Assembly (NCBI RefSeq): GCF_900157385.1 | Contig: NZ_LT717701.1 | Span: 1,833,772-1,897,771 of the forward strand | Direction of reading: 5' to 3' | Length of the DNA: 64,000 nucleotides | From: Mycobacterium terramassiliense | GTDB taxonomy: Bacteria; Actinomycetota; Actinomycetes; Mycobacteriales; Mycobacteriaceae | Notes under the pieces: model-generated | Seen by the model: the letters and a program-made list of their open reading frames with translations, nothing else | Told to the model about the DNA's origin: nothing | The model's database searches: none | Shown here: positions 7,977 to 14,502 of the stretch, in pieces | Numbering within the stretch: the first letter of the stretch is position 1 | Layout: each line of letters begins with the position of its first letter | Made by a program: the position numbers and the translations under genes

Positions 7977-8507
7977 TCAGGCTTGGGGCGGCGCGAACAG
8001 GGCGATCGATGGGTCGGCCTGGCCCGGCTGGCCGCGCAGGCTCCCTCGGGTGCTGGGGTGTCCGAAGTCCACGTGGGACGGGTCGTTTCGGTACGCCCAG
8101 TCCGCCACGATGGTGCGTTGGCTGAACTTCCACCGACCGTCGTGTTTGGTGTACTCGTCCAGGTACCGGCCGCCGATGACGACGTCGGAGTCGTGGTCGG
8201 GGCCGGCGAAGGTGTGAAAGACCAGGCAGTAGATCTCGCCGCGGGCCCAATCGCCGTCGATCACGAAGTTCGTCGTGGTGATGTTGTGTTGGGACACACG
8301 CACATACGGTTCCGCCGCCCGTAGCTGCGCGATGAACTCTTCGACGCCGCCCGTCGAGAACGAGCCGTGCGCGTCGGTCGCGTCGGGGTGGTAGAGATCC
8401 CGGAGCGCTTCATAGTCGGCGCGGTCGACGGCCCGGCAATAGGCATTGACGAGCCGATGCAGTTCGTCCCGGGCGAGCAGCAGTGTCAATCCGGCTTCAT
8501 CGACCAC
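7977..8507 (-). CDS. SnoaL-like / NTF2-fold protein
   Basis: 176 aa. The pattern of the SnoaL-like family is visible: an N-terminal helix (LVNAYCRAVDRADYEALRDL), the YHPDATDAHGSF turn, then beta strands ending GRYLDEYTKHDGRWKFSQR. Members act as small ring-processing enzymes or dehydratases or have no known activity; the substrate cannot be read here. GTG 8507 follows TATCGT by 6 nt on the minus strand, consistent with leaderless transcription. It probably leads the transcript that continues into the 7284-7958 gene. Confidence 0.8.
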   Translation of the reverse strand: MVDEAGLTLLLARDELHRLVNAYCRAVDRADYEALRDLYHPDATDAHGSFSTGGVEEFIAQLRAAEPYVRVSQHNITTTNFVIDGDWARGEIYCLVFHTFAGPDHDSDVVIGGRYLDEYTKHDGRWKFSQRTIVADWAYRNDPSHVDFGHPSTRGSLRGQPGQADPSIALFAPPQA

Positions 8508-8596
8508 CGCGCCACGATAACCCGGCGTTGCGGTGGTCGCTGTCGAACCGAGCGGTCCCGGTCGTAGGGTGTTCAGCGGAAGGAAGGTCGTTGACA

Positions 8597-9175
8597 GTGA
8601 AACTTTGCCTCGCTCAAGACCCGGCCGCCGACGCGCTGCTGGACGACGACCCGTTCGCGTTGCTTGTCGGCATGCTCCTGGACCAACAGGTTCCGTTCGA
8701 GACGGCCTTCGCCGGCCCGAAGAAGATCGCGGACCGGATGGGCGGCCTGGACGCCGCCCAGATCGCAGACTACGACCCGGACAAGTTCGCCGCGCTGTGC
8801 TCGGAAAGGCCTGCGGTGCATCGGTTCCCGGGATCGATGGCCAAGCGTATCCAGGCCCTGGCGCAGATCATCGTGGACCGCTACGACGGTGACGCGGCCG
8901 GGTTGTGGACCGCCGGGGCGCCCGACGGGCACGAACTGCTGCGGCGGCTCAAGGGGCTGCCCGGTTTCGGCGAGCAGAAGGCCAAGATCTTCCTGGCGCT
9001 GCTCGGCAAGCAGTACGGCGTGACGCCGGCGGGTTGGCGGGAGGCGGCCGGTGACTTCGGCAAGGCCGGAAGCCACCTGTCCGTCGCGGACATCGTCGAC
9101 GCGCAGTCCCTCGGGAAGGTGCGGTCGCACAAAAAGCAGATGAAAGCAGCAGCGAAGGGAAAGGCGGCACCGTGA
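8597..9175 (+). CDS. HhH-GPD base-excision glycosylase-like protein (Rv1156-like)
   Basis: 192 aa. The N-terminal helices (FALLVGMLLDQQVPFE) and the helix-hairpin-helix LKGLPGFGEQKAKIFLALLG place it in the endonuclease III/HhH-GPD superfamily, but I do not see the four-Cys FeS cluster. It may be a DNA glycosylase of unknown specificity. GTG 8597 has GGAAGG 9 bp upstream, and TAGGGT at 8564-8569 is a plausible -10. It overlaps the next small gene by GTGA. Confidence 0.8.
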   Translation: MKLCLAQDPAADALLDDDPFALLVGMLLDQQVPFETAFAGPKKIADRMGGLDAAQIADYDPDKFAALCSERPAVHRFPGSMAKRIQALAQIIVDRYDGDAAGLWTAGAPDGHELLRRLKGLPGFGEQKAKIFLALLGKQYGVTPAGWREAAGDFGKAGSHLSVADIVDAQSLGKVRSHKKQMKAAAKGKAAP

Positions 9176-9318
9176 AGACACACATTACGTGTCCGTGTGG
9201 CGAAGCCATCGTCGGCAAGGACGAGGACGAACTGGTCGAATTGACGCAGTCCCACCTCGCCAGTGCCCACCCAGGCCTCGAGTACGACCGCGACGCCATC
9301 TTGTTCATGGCGTACTAG
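9172..9318 (+). CDS. Small DUF1059 protein
   Basis: 48 aa, starting MKTHITCPCGEAIVGKDEDE and containing LVELTQSHLASAHPGLEYDR. The CxC-G near the N-terminus and the conserved HP motif are features of DUF1059. Function unknown; the two cysteines could bind metal. It is translationally coupled to the HhH gene through a GTGA overlap, and its stop abuts that of the convergent marR gene. Confidence 0.85.
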   Translation: MKTHITCPCGEAIVGKDEDELVELTQSHLASAHPGLEYDRDAILFMAY

Positions 9319-9750
9319 TCAGCCGCCGCGCGTGTCCGACAGCTGACGCAGCACGCGCAGGAACACGCGGCGGTCATCGGCCGACAGCGTTGCGAGCCAG
9401 CGCTCTTCGCCGCGCTGAATGTCTTGCTGCGCGGCGTCTTTCGCGGTCCGGCCGGCCTCGGTGAGCGCAAGCAGCCGCACTCGGCGGTCGTCGGGGTCGG
9501 GGCGGCGCTCGATAAAACCCCGGCTTTGCAGCTCGTCGAGGGTGGGGATGATGCGTGTCTTGTCGGCGCCGATCGCCTCCGCGAGCGCCGCCTGACTGCG
9601 AACCGGCGAACGATCAAGCGCATTCAGCACGACGTAACCCCACATCGACAATCCATGCGCTGCCAGCACGGGAATCTCGGCGGCGATCATCTCGCGAACC
9701 AGCGGCCCCATCATCGCGGCGAGATCGGGACGCCGTGCCGTCGGTGCCAT
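9319..9750 (-). CDS. MarR family transcriptional regulator
   Basis: 143 aa with a winged helix-turn-helix: SQAALAEAIGADKTRIIPTL (recognition region), LQSRGFIERRPDPDDRRVRL (wing) and the LTEAGRTAKDAA helix. Dimerisation helices flank the domain. ATG 9750 is preceded on the minus strand by TACGCT with a 6-nt gap (leaderless signature). It diverges from the TIGR03086 gene; the palindrome at 9794-9809 between them is the obvious operator. Confidence 0.92.
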   Translation of the reverse strand: MAPTARRPDLAAMMGPLVREMIAAEIPVLAAHGLSMWGYVVLNALDRSPVRSQAALAEAIGADKTRIIPTLDELQSRGFIERRPDPDDRRVRLLALTEAGRTAKDAAQQDIQRGEERWLATLSADDRRVFLRVLRQLSDTRGG

Positions 9751-9766
9751 GGTGGAAGCGTAGCCG

Positions 9767-9809
9767 TTGACAGATGATATGCAGCTACCTATCGTATGCT
9801 AATGCATAC
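9767..9809 (+). promoter_or_regulatory. SigA-type promoter overlapped by MarR-type palindrome
   Basis: TTGACA (9767-9772), a 17-bp spacer, TATCGT (9790-9795) and a 6-nt gap to ATG 9802 form a textbook promoter for a leaderless mRNA. The perfect palindrome GTATGC-TAAT-GCATAC (9794-9809), with partial extension to AT/AT at 9791-9792 and 9811-9812, overlaps the -10 end, the start site and the first codons. Binding there by the divergent MarR protein would block transcription. Confidence 0.75.
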
Positions 9810-10416
9810 TATTCCCGATGTCCGTTCCCCACACCGAACCGCCGTGCAGGCGTCCGTCGACGTCGTCGCGGCGGTCACCCGCGACGATCTGGGCCGGCCG
9901 ACGCCCTGCGCGGGCTGGAACCTGCACGACCTGCTCTCCCACATGACCGTGCAGCATCACGGGTTCGCCGCGGCCGCGCGTGGCGGCGGGGACAGCCCGA
10001 CCCTCTGGGCGCCGGACCGGGTGGCCGACGCCGTAGCGGCCGATCCCGCCGGCACCTACGCCGCGGCCGCCGCCGACGTGCTCGATGCGTTCGCCGACGA
10101 CGGGGTGCTCGACGCGACGTTCGCGTTGCCCGAGTTCGGCCCCGGGGCGAGTTTTCCCGGCGCGGTCGCGATCGGCTTCCACTTTGTCGACTACGTGGCG
10201 CACGGCTGGGATGTCGCCCGCAGCGTCGGCGCCCAATTCGCGCTCCCCGACGACGTTTTGGCCGCCGCGCTACCCCTCGTGCTCGTCGTTCCGGATGGCG
10301 ACGACCGCACCACCGACGGCGCACCGTTCGGGCCGGCCGTGGCCGCGCCCGGCGACGCGACCGACCTCGACCGCATTCTCAGCCACCTCGGCCGCACGCC
10401 CGACTGGCACCCCTGA
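9802..10416 (+). CDS. TIGR03086 family metal-binding protein (mycothiol-isomerase-like)
   Basis: 204 aa. DinB/MDMPI-type four-helix protein: RPTPCAGWNLHDLLSHMTVQH is the family signature with the first histidine ligand, and FHFVDYVAHGWDVARSVG supplies the second His region. Relatives include mycothiol-dependent maleylpyruvate isomerase; the substrate here is unknown. ATG 9802 was chosen over ATG 9796 because the -10 box lies exactly 6 nt upstream. It is probably repressed by the divergent MarR protein, which suggests induction by a small toxic compound. Confidence 0.82.
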   Translation: MHTIPDVRSPHRTAVQASVDVVAAVTRDDLGRPTPCAGWNLHDLLSHMTVQHHGFAAAARGGGDSPTLWAPDRVADAVAADPAGTYAAAAADVLDAFADDGVLDATFALPEFGPGASFPGAVAIGFHFVDYVAHGWDVARSVGAQFALPDDVLAAALPLVLVVPDGDDRTTDGAPFGPAVAAPGDATDLDRILSHLGRTPDWHP

Positions 10417-10430
10417 ACCGGGTCCGCCGC

Positions 10431-11401
10431 CTACGGCACCACCGTCGAGCCGATGGTGGGCATGAACTGGCACTGCTTTTCCTTGGTGGTGACCTGTCCG
10501 AAGATCGTCGACATGATGCTGCCCGAGCCGGTGTCCACGATCGCCGTCAGCGTCGTCGGACCGTCCCCGTTGATGTCGGTGCGCGGCTTGAGCGTGACCG
10601 TCCCGGACTTGCCGGTGGTCAGATTCACCCAGGTCACGTTCAGCGGCAGCTTCTGCACCTCGGCGGGCCCCGGCGTGCCGACCGCGGTGAACACATAGGC
10701 GGTCTGGCCGGGCCCGGGTCCTGGCGTCGGAATCTTCGCCGGGCCCGCCACCGACAGGGCGGTCGCGATCGCACTACTGCCGTCCGCAAGGCAATTGGTG
10801 CCGATCGAGGGATACATGAAGTCCTGCGTGGGCGGGGCGTCCGGGCCGAAATCGGGCGACGCGGAGGGCGCGGCACCGGGCGCGGGGGCCGGTGCCGGTG
10901 CGGGCGTGCGGGCGCAGGCGCCGCGACCGGGCCGGGACCGGCGGCGTGAGCCGGATCGATGCCCGGCGGCAGGTGCGACTGGAAGCCGGGCTCGATGCCC
11001 GCCGGCGGCACGTGTTGCACCGGCGCGGTGTCGGGCGGGGTGGCGACACCCGGCCCGGGCGCCGGCGCACCGGGAACCGGCGAGCCCGGCTCGGCCACGA
11101 AGTGATTCACCGACGCCGCAACGTTTTTGGCCTCGTTGGGCGCCGTCGGGCTGTGGGTGAAAGCTTGCGCGGCGGCCATGAGCAGCTGAGTCGCCTGCCC
11201 GGGGTTGCTGGCCGCTTGCTGGATGATCGGGCTCAGCTCCGAAAGCGCCGGCAGGCCCGGTAGTTGCTGGCTGGAGTTCGCCTGCGGTGTCGGCAGCGGC
11301 GCCGCCGGGTCGGCGGCCGCGCCCGGGCAGAACCCGAGCGCGGCAGCCGACGCCGTGACGACAGCGGCCAACCCTTTGGACAGATTCCGAGTGCTTACCA
11401 C
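10431..11401 (-). pseudogene. Secreted Pro/Ala-rich protein (Rv1157c-like), frameshifted
   Basis: The first frame encodes a signal peptide (MVSTRNLSKGLAAVVTASAA, then cleavage near GAAADPAAP) and a Pro/Ala-rich region. Around 10898-10912, in a GC-rich run of CCG/CAC-type codons, the reading frame changes; the conserved C-terminal part (MYPSIGTNCLADGSSAIATA through QCQFMPTIGSTVVP) continues in another frame from at least 10817. Total length is 971 nt, one short of a multiple of three, so a single missing base would restore about 323 aa. The gene is syntenic with Rv1157c. Sequencing error and true loss cannot be separated here. Confidence 0.75.
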
Positions 11402-11446
11402 GATGCCCTCCGGTCTAGGTTGTGGGTTTGCCGATTAACGGAATGC

Positions 11447-12130
11447 TCAGGGGATCGCCGAGAGCAGCGGCGCCATCGGGTTGGTGAGCGACGGCAGGGT
11501 CGCCGCCGGGGCGGCCGGTGCGGCCGGGGCGGCCGGGGCCTGTCCGGTGGCGAGCGCCGTCAGGTCCTGCGGAAGCGTCAGCTGCGCCGGCACGCTGACC
11601 GGCAGGCCGGACGGCAGCGCCGGCATGTCGACCTTCGCCTGGGGGATCTGCGGGGCCGGGGGCGTCGCGGGCGCCGCCGGTGCCGACAGCCCGGGGATCG
11701 CCGGCAGGCCCGGAATGGACGGCGCGGCCGGGGCGGCGGGTGCCGCCGGCGCCTGCTGCGTCAGGCCCGGGATCGAGCCGAGCCCCGGGATCGCCGACGT
11801 TGCCGAGGGAGCCGTGGGCGCGGCGGGCGAGGTGAGCCCCGGGATCGACGGCATGCCCGCCGAAGGCGACGCGGGCGAAGTCGCCGAGGGCAACCCCGGG
11901 AACGTGATGCCGGGAGCGGCCGGGGCCGCCGGGGGCGTCGCGCCGAGCGCGGTCGCGAGGTTTTGCAGGATCTGGGGCGCGTTGGCCGCCGAACTGATCA
12001 GCTGCTGCGGAATGTTCGGCACGGGCGGGGCCGGCACGGGGTCGGCGTGGGCGATACCGCCCGTCAGTAGGGCGGCGGACGAACCGACTACGACGGCGGT
12101 CGCTCGCAAATAGGTCCAGATGGTTGGCAT
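11447..12130 (-). CDS. Secreted Pro/Ala-rich protein (Rv1158c-like)
   Basis: 227 aa. A Sec signal peptide (about 1-30, cleavage near GIAHADP) leads to a low-complexity domain of Pro, Ala, Ile and Gly with repeated IPGL units (SIPGL, AIPGL, GSIPGL, LPAIPGL). No catalytic motif is visible. Length and position match Rv1158c, reported as an alanine- and proline-rich protein. It is probably cell-wall associated or secreted; the role is unknown. It lies 45 bp upstream of the frameshifted Rv1157c-like gene on the same strand and may be co-transcribed with it. Confidence 0.85.
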   Translation of the reverse strand: MPTIWTYLRATAVVVGSSAALLTGGIAHADPVPAPPVPNIPQQLISSAANAPQILQNLATALGATPPAAPAAPGITFPGLPSATSPASPSAGMPSIPGLTSPAAPTAPSATSAIPGLGSIPGLTQQAPAAPAAPAAPSIPGLPAIPGLSAPAAPATPPAPQIPQAKVDMPALPSGLPVSVPAQLTLPQDLTALATGQAPAAPAAPAAPAATLPSLTNPMAPLLSAIP

Positions 12131-12182
12131 GACTCTCCCTGGTGATCGACGACGGGTCCGCGGCCGAAGTTACTTTGATACT

Positions 12183-12202
12183 CGTGTGACTCAAGTGACA
12201 CG
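12183..12202. promoter_or_regulatory. Imperfect palindrome between Rv1158c-like gene and pimE
   Basis: CGTGTGAC-TCAA-GTGACACG has 8-bp arms with one mismatched pair and sits about midway between the divergent starts at 12130 and 12260. It could be an operator shared by the secreted-protein gene and pimE. No cognate regulator is encoded nearby. Confidence 0.4.
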
Positions 12203-12259
12203 TGTGGCATTTATTCGATCGTTACCGATACGAGTGACGGCGGTGACCGGGCGGGCACC

Positions 12260-13507
12260 GTGATCGCTAAAGTCGGGCGCATAGACACCACCTCGACCGC
12301 CGCCCCGGCGGTCCCGTTCCACCGGCGGCTGGCGGGCCCGCTTCAGGCGGCCGCACCGGCGCTGCTGGCCGTGAGCGTCCTCGCGCGGCTGGCCTGGACC
12401 TACCTCGTGCCCAACGGCGCGAACTTCGTCGACCTGCACGTCTACCTCGGCGGCGCGGCCGCGATCGACCATCCCGGCACGCTGTACAGCTACGTGTACG
12501 CCGACCAGACCCCCGACTTCCCGCTGCCGTTCACCTATCCGCCGTTCGCGGCGGTCGTCTTCTACCCGCTGCACCTGTTGCCCTTCGGCCCGGTCGCTTT
12601 CCTGTGGCAGGTCGCGACGATGGCCGCGTTGTACGGCGCGATCCGGGTCAGCCAGCGCATCATGGGCGTCCCCGCCGATGCCGGTCAGCGCGTGGCGATG
12701 GCGTGGACGGCGGTCGCGCTCTGGATCGAGCCGCTGCGCAGCACGTTCGACTACGGACAGGTCAACGTGCTGCTCATGCTGGCGGTCCTGTGCGCGGTCG
12801 CCACCTCGCGGTGGTGGCTATCGGGGCTGCTGATCGGCGTGGCGGCCGGGATCAAGTTGACCCCCGCGATCTCCGGCGTCTACCTGGTCGGCGTTCGACG
12901 TTGGCCGGCGGCTGCATTCTCGGCGGTCGTGTTCCTGGCGACCATCGGCGTGTCGGTTCTGATCGTGGGGGATCAGACCCGCTACTACTTCACCAAGTTG
13001 CTCGGCGATGCGCACCGCGTCGGGCCGATCGCCACGTCGTTCAATCAATCCTGGCGCGGCGGCATCTCCCGGATCCTCGGCCATGACGCCGGCTTCGGTC
13101 CGCTGGTCCTGGCCGCCATCTCCGTCACCGCCGTGCTGGCCCTGCTGGCCTGGCGGGCGCTCGACGGGTCCGATCGGCTGGGCAAGTTGCTGGTGGTCGA
13201 GTTGTTCGGGCTGTTGCTCTCGCCGATCTCGTGGTCGCACCACTGGGTATGGCTGGTGCCGTTGATGGTCTGGGCGATTCACGGGCCGCCGCGCGAGCGG
13301 CCGGGCGCCCGCGTCGTGGGGTGGGGCTGGTTGGCGCTCACGATCGTCGGCGTGCCCTGGTTGCTGAGCTTCGCGCAACCGAGCATCTGGCAGATAAGCC
13401 GGCCGTGGTACCTGGCGTGGGCCGGGTTGGCCTACATCGTGGCGGCGATGGCGACGCTGATCTGGGTCGTGGCCACCGGCCGGCGCGAGGCCGGGTCTAC
13501 GGATTAG
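12260..13507 (+). CDS. pimE: Polyprenol-phosphate-mannose-dependent alpha-1,2-mannosyltransferase PimE
   Basis: 415 aa, integral membrane GT-C enzyme that adds an alpha-1,2 mannose, using polyprenol-phosphate mannose, in making higher phosphatidylinositol mannosides (PIM5/6). About ten hydrophobic segments are present. The aspartate in NFVDLHVYLGG, on the first extracytoplasmic loop, is the expected catalytic residue. GTG 12260 starts shortly before the first helix. Order with phhB and mutT2 matches Rv1159-Rv1159A-Rv1160. Its stop overlaps that of phhB. lpqW, which influences flux between PIM and lipoarabinomannan, lies about 10 kb away. Confidence 0.92.
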   Translation: MIAKVGRIDTTSTAAPAVPFHRRLAGPLQAAAPALLAVSVLARLAWTYLVPNGANFVDLHVYLGGAAAIDHPGTLYSYVYADQTPDFPLPFTYPPFAAVVFYPLHLLPFGPVAFLWQVATMAALYGAIRVSQRIMGVPADAGQRVAMAWTAVALWIEPLRSTFDYGQVNVLLMLAVLCAVATSRWWLSGLLIGVAAGIKLTPAISGVYLVGVRRWPAAAFSAVVFLATIGVSVLIVGDQTRYYFTKLLGDAHRVGPIATSFNQSWRGGISRILGHDAGFGPLVLAAISVTAVLALLAWRALDGSDRLGKLLVVELFGLLLSPISWSHHWVWLVPLMVWAIHGPPRERPGARVVGWGWLALTIVGVPWLLSFAQPSIWQISRPWYLAWAGLAYIVAAMATLIWVVATGRREAGSTD

Positions 13508-13788
13508 TCCCCGACGATCCCGTCGATGTCGCGCGCCATGTCGACGTCGTTCTGCGTGATGCCGCCCGCGGAATGCGTGACCAAGGCGAAAGTCACCGTC
13601 CGCCAACGGATATCGATGTCCGGGTGATGGTCCTTGCTCTCGGCGTGCTCGGCCACCCGGCGCACCGCGTCGATGCCGTCGAGAAACGTCGGGAACTTGA
13701 CCGACCGGCGCAGGGCGCCCCCGGAGCGCTCCCATCCGTTGAGTTCGGGCAGTGCGGCGTCTACTTGCTCATCCGTTAACACAGCCAT
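13504..13788 (-). CDS. phhB: Pterin-4a-carbinolamine dehydratase
   Basis: 94 aa, the size of the family and of Rv1159A. The motif EHAESKDHHPDIDIRWRTV carries the paired histidines and the HPD/E signature of PCD/DCoH enzymes, which dehydrate 4a-hydroxytetrahydropterins; in bacteria lacking phenylalanine hydroxylase the true substrate may be another pterin. ATG 13788 was preferred over upstream codons because it fits family length and sits 5 bp from the palindromic divergent promoter. Confidence 0.92.
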   Translation of the reverse strand: MAVLTDEQVDAALPELNGWERSGGALRRSVKFPTFLDGIDAVRRVAEHAESKDHHPDIDIRWRTVTFALVTHSAGGITQNDVDMARDIDGIVGD

Positions 13789-13793
13789 ACCCC

Positions 13794-13807
13794 GACGGTA
13801 TACCGTC
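13794..13807. promoter_or_regulatory. Perfect palindrome between divergent phhB and mutT2
   Basis: GACGGTATACCGTC is a perfect 14-bp palindrome in a 26-bp gap between the two start codons. The central TATA gives a -10-like element on both strands, so it may act as a symmetric bidirectional promoter, or as an operator covering both promoters. Confidence 0.5.
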
Positions 13808-13814
13808 ACTGGCC

Positions 13815-14207
13815 ATGCCGACCCAGATCGTCGTCGCCGCAGCGGTCATCTGCGGCCCCACGGTGTTGGTCGCGCAGCGCGTCCGGCCGCCGGAGCTGGC
13901 CGGGCGCTGGGAACTGCCCGGCGGCAAGGTCGCGCCCGGCGAAACCGAGCCCGACGCGCTGGCCCGAGAGCTGGTCGAGGAGCTGGGCCTGCAACGCGGC
14001 GACATCGCGGTGGGCGAGCGCCTGGGGGCCGACATCGCGCTGAATGAAAAGACCACGTTGCGGGCCTATCGGGTTCGGCTGCTGCGCGGGGAACCCCACC
14101 CGCGCGACCACCAGGCGCTGCGGTGGGTCACGGCGGCGGAACTGCACGATGTCGACTGGGTGCCCGCGGACCGCGGCTGGCTGGAGGACCTGGCCAAAGC
14201 GCTGTGA
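13815..14207 (+). CDS. mutT2: MutT-type Nudix hydrolase
   Basis: 130 aa. The Nudix box GGKVAPGETEPDALARE followed by LVEELGL is complete, with all metal-binding glutamates. MutT2 proteins hydrolyse modified nucleoside triphosphates (8-oxo-dGTP or 5-methyl-dCTP have been reported for mycobacterial MutT2), cleaning the nucleotide pool. Position matches Rv1160, between phhB and narG. It is divergent from phhB with 26 bp between starts. The closest alternative would be another Nudix paralogue, but synteny supports MutT2. Confidence 0.9.
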   Translation: MPTQIVVAAAVICGPTVLVAQRVRPPELAGRWELPGGKVAPGETEPDALARELVEELGLQRGDIAVGERLGADIALNEKTTLRAYRVRLLRGEPHPRDHQALRWVTAAELHDVDWVPADRGWLEDLAKAL

Positions 14208-14502
14208 GCGGGCTCATAACAAGTCCACAGGCTGCATGCAGGCAACCTTCAGCGCTATCGCAGCGGACACGCGTGAAATCGGAAGGTACAAGCCCCGAAA
14301 AACCGTAACGTCGATGTGCATGCCGAAAGCGATCCCGACGCCAGTTCGCACGGTGTGGCCCTGGCCGCCATGCCGGGCCGCGCGTCGCGGTGTCGAGAAA
14401 ACGCGGCATGACGGCACCGGTTTTCCCTAACGCCCGCTGCGGGTTCCGAGCACTCGGAACCAACGGCGGGTTTCGACGCGGATCTAATAGGAGGCTTTTT
14501 TC
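14208..14502 (+). promoter_or_regulatory. narG upstream region with a 20-bp palindrome
   Basis: This 295-bp gap holds no convincing gene. GGTTCCGAG-CA-CTCGGAACC (14442-14461) is a perfect palindrome, with further CCCGC/GCGGG arms outside it (14433-14437, 14466-14470). It lies 41 bp before the narG start and after the likely promoter, so it may be an operator or an mRNA leader hairpin. AGGAGG at 14489-14494 is the narG ribosome-binding site, 8 nt before TTG. Confidence 0.55.

Noticed and set aside
14208..14502. Molybdenum-cofactor riboswitch upstream of narG
   Set aside because: The hairpin is a simple palindrome; the conserved multi-stem fold of the Moco RNA could not be recognised by eye.
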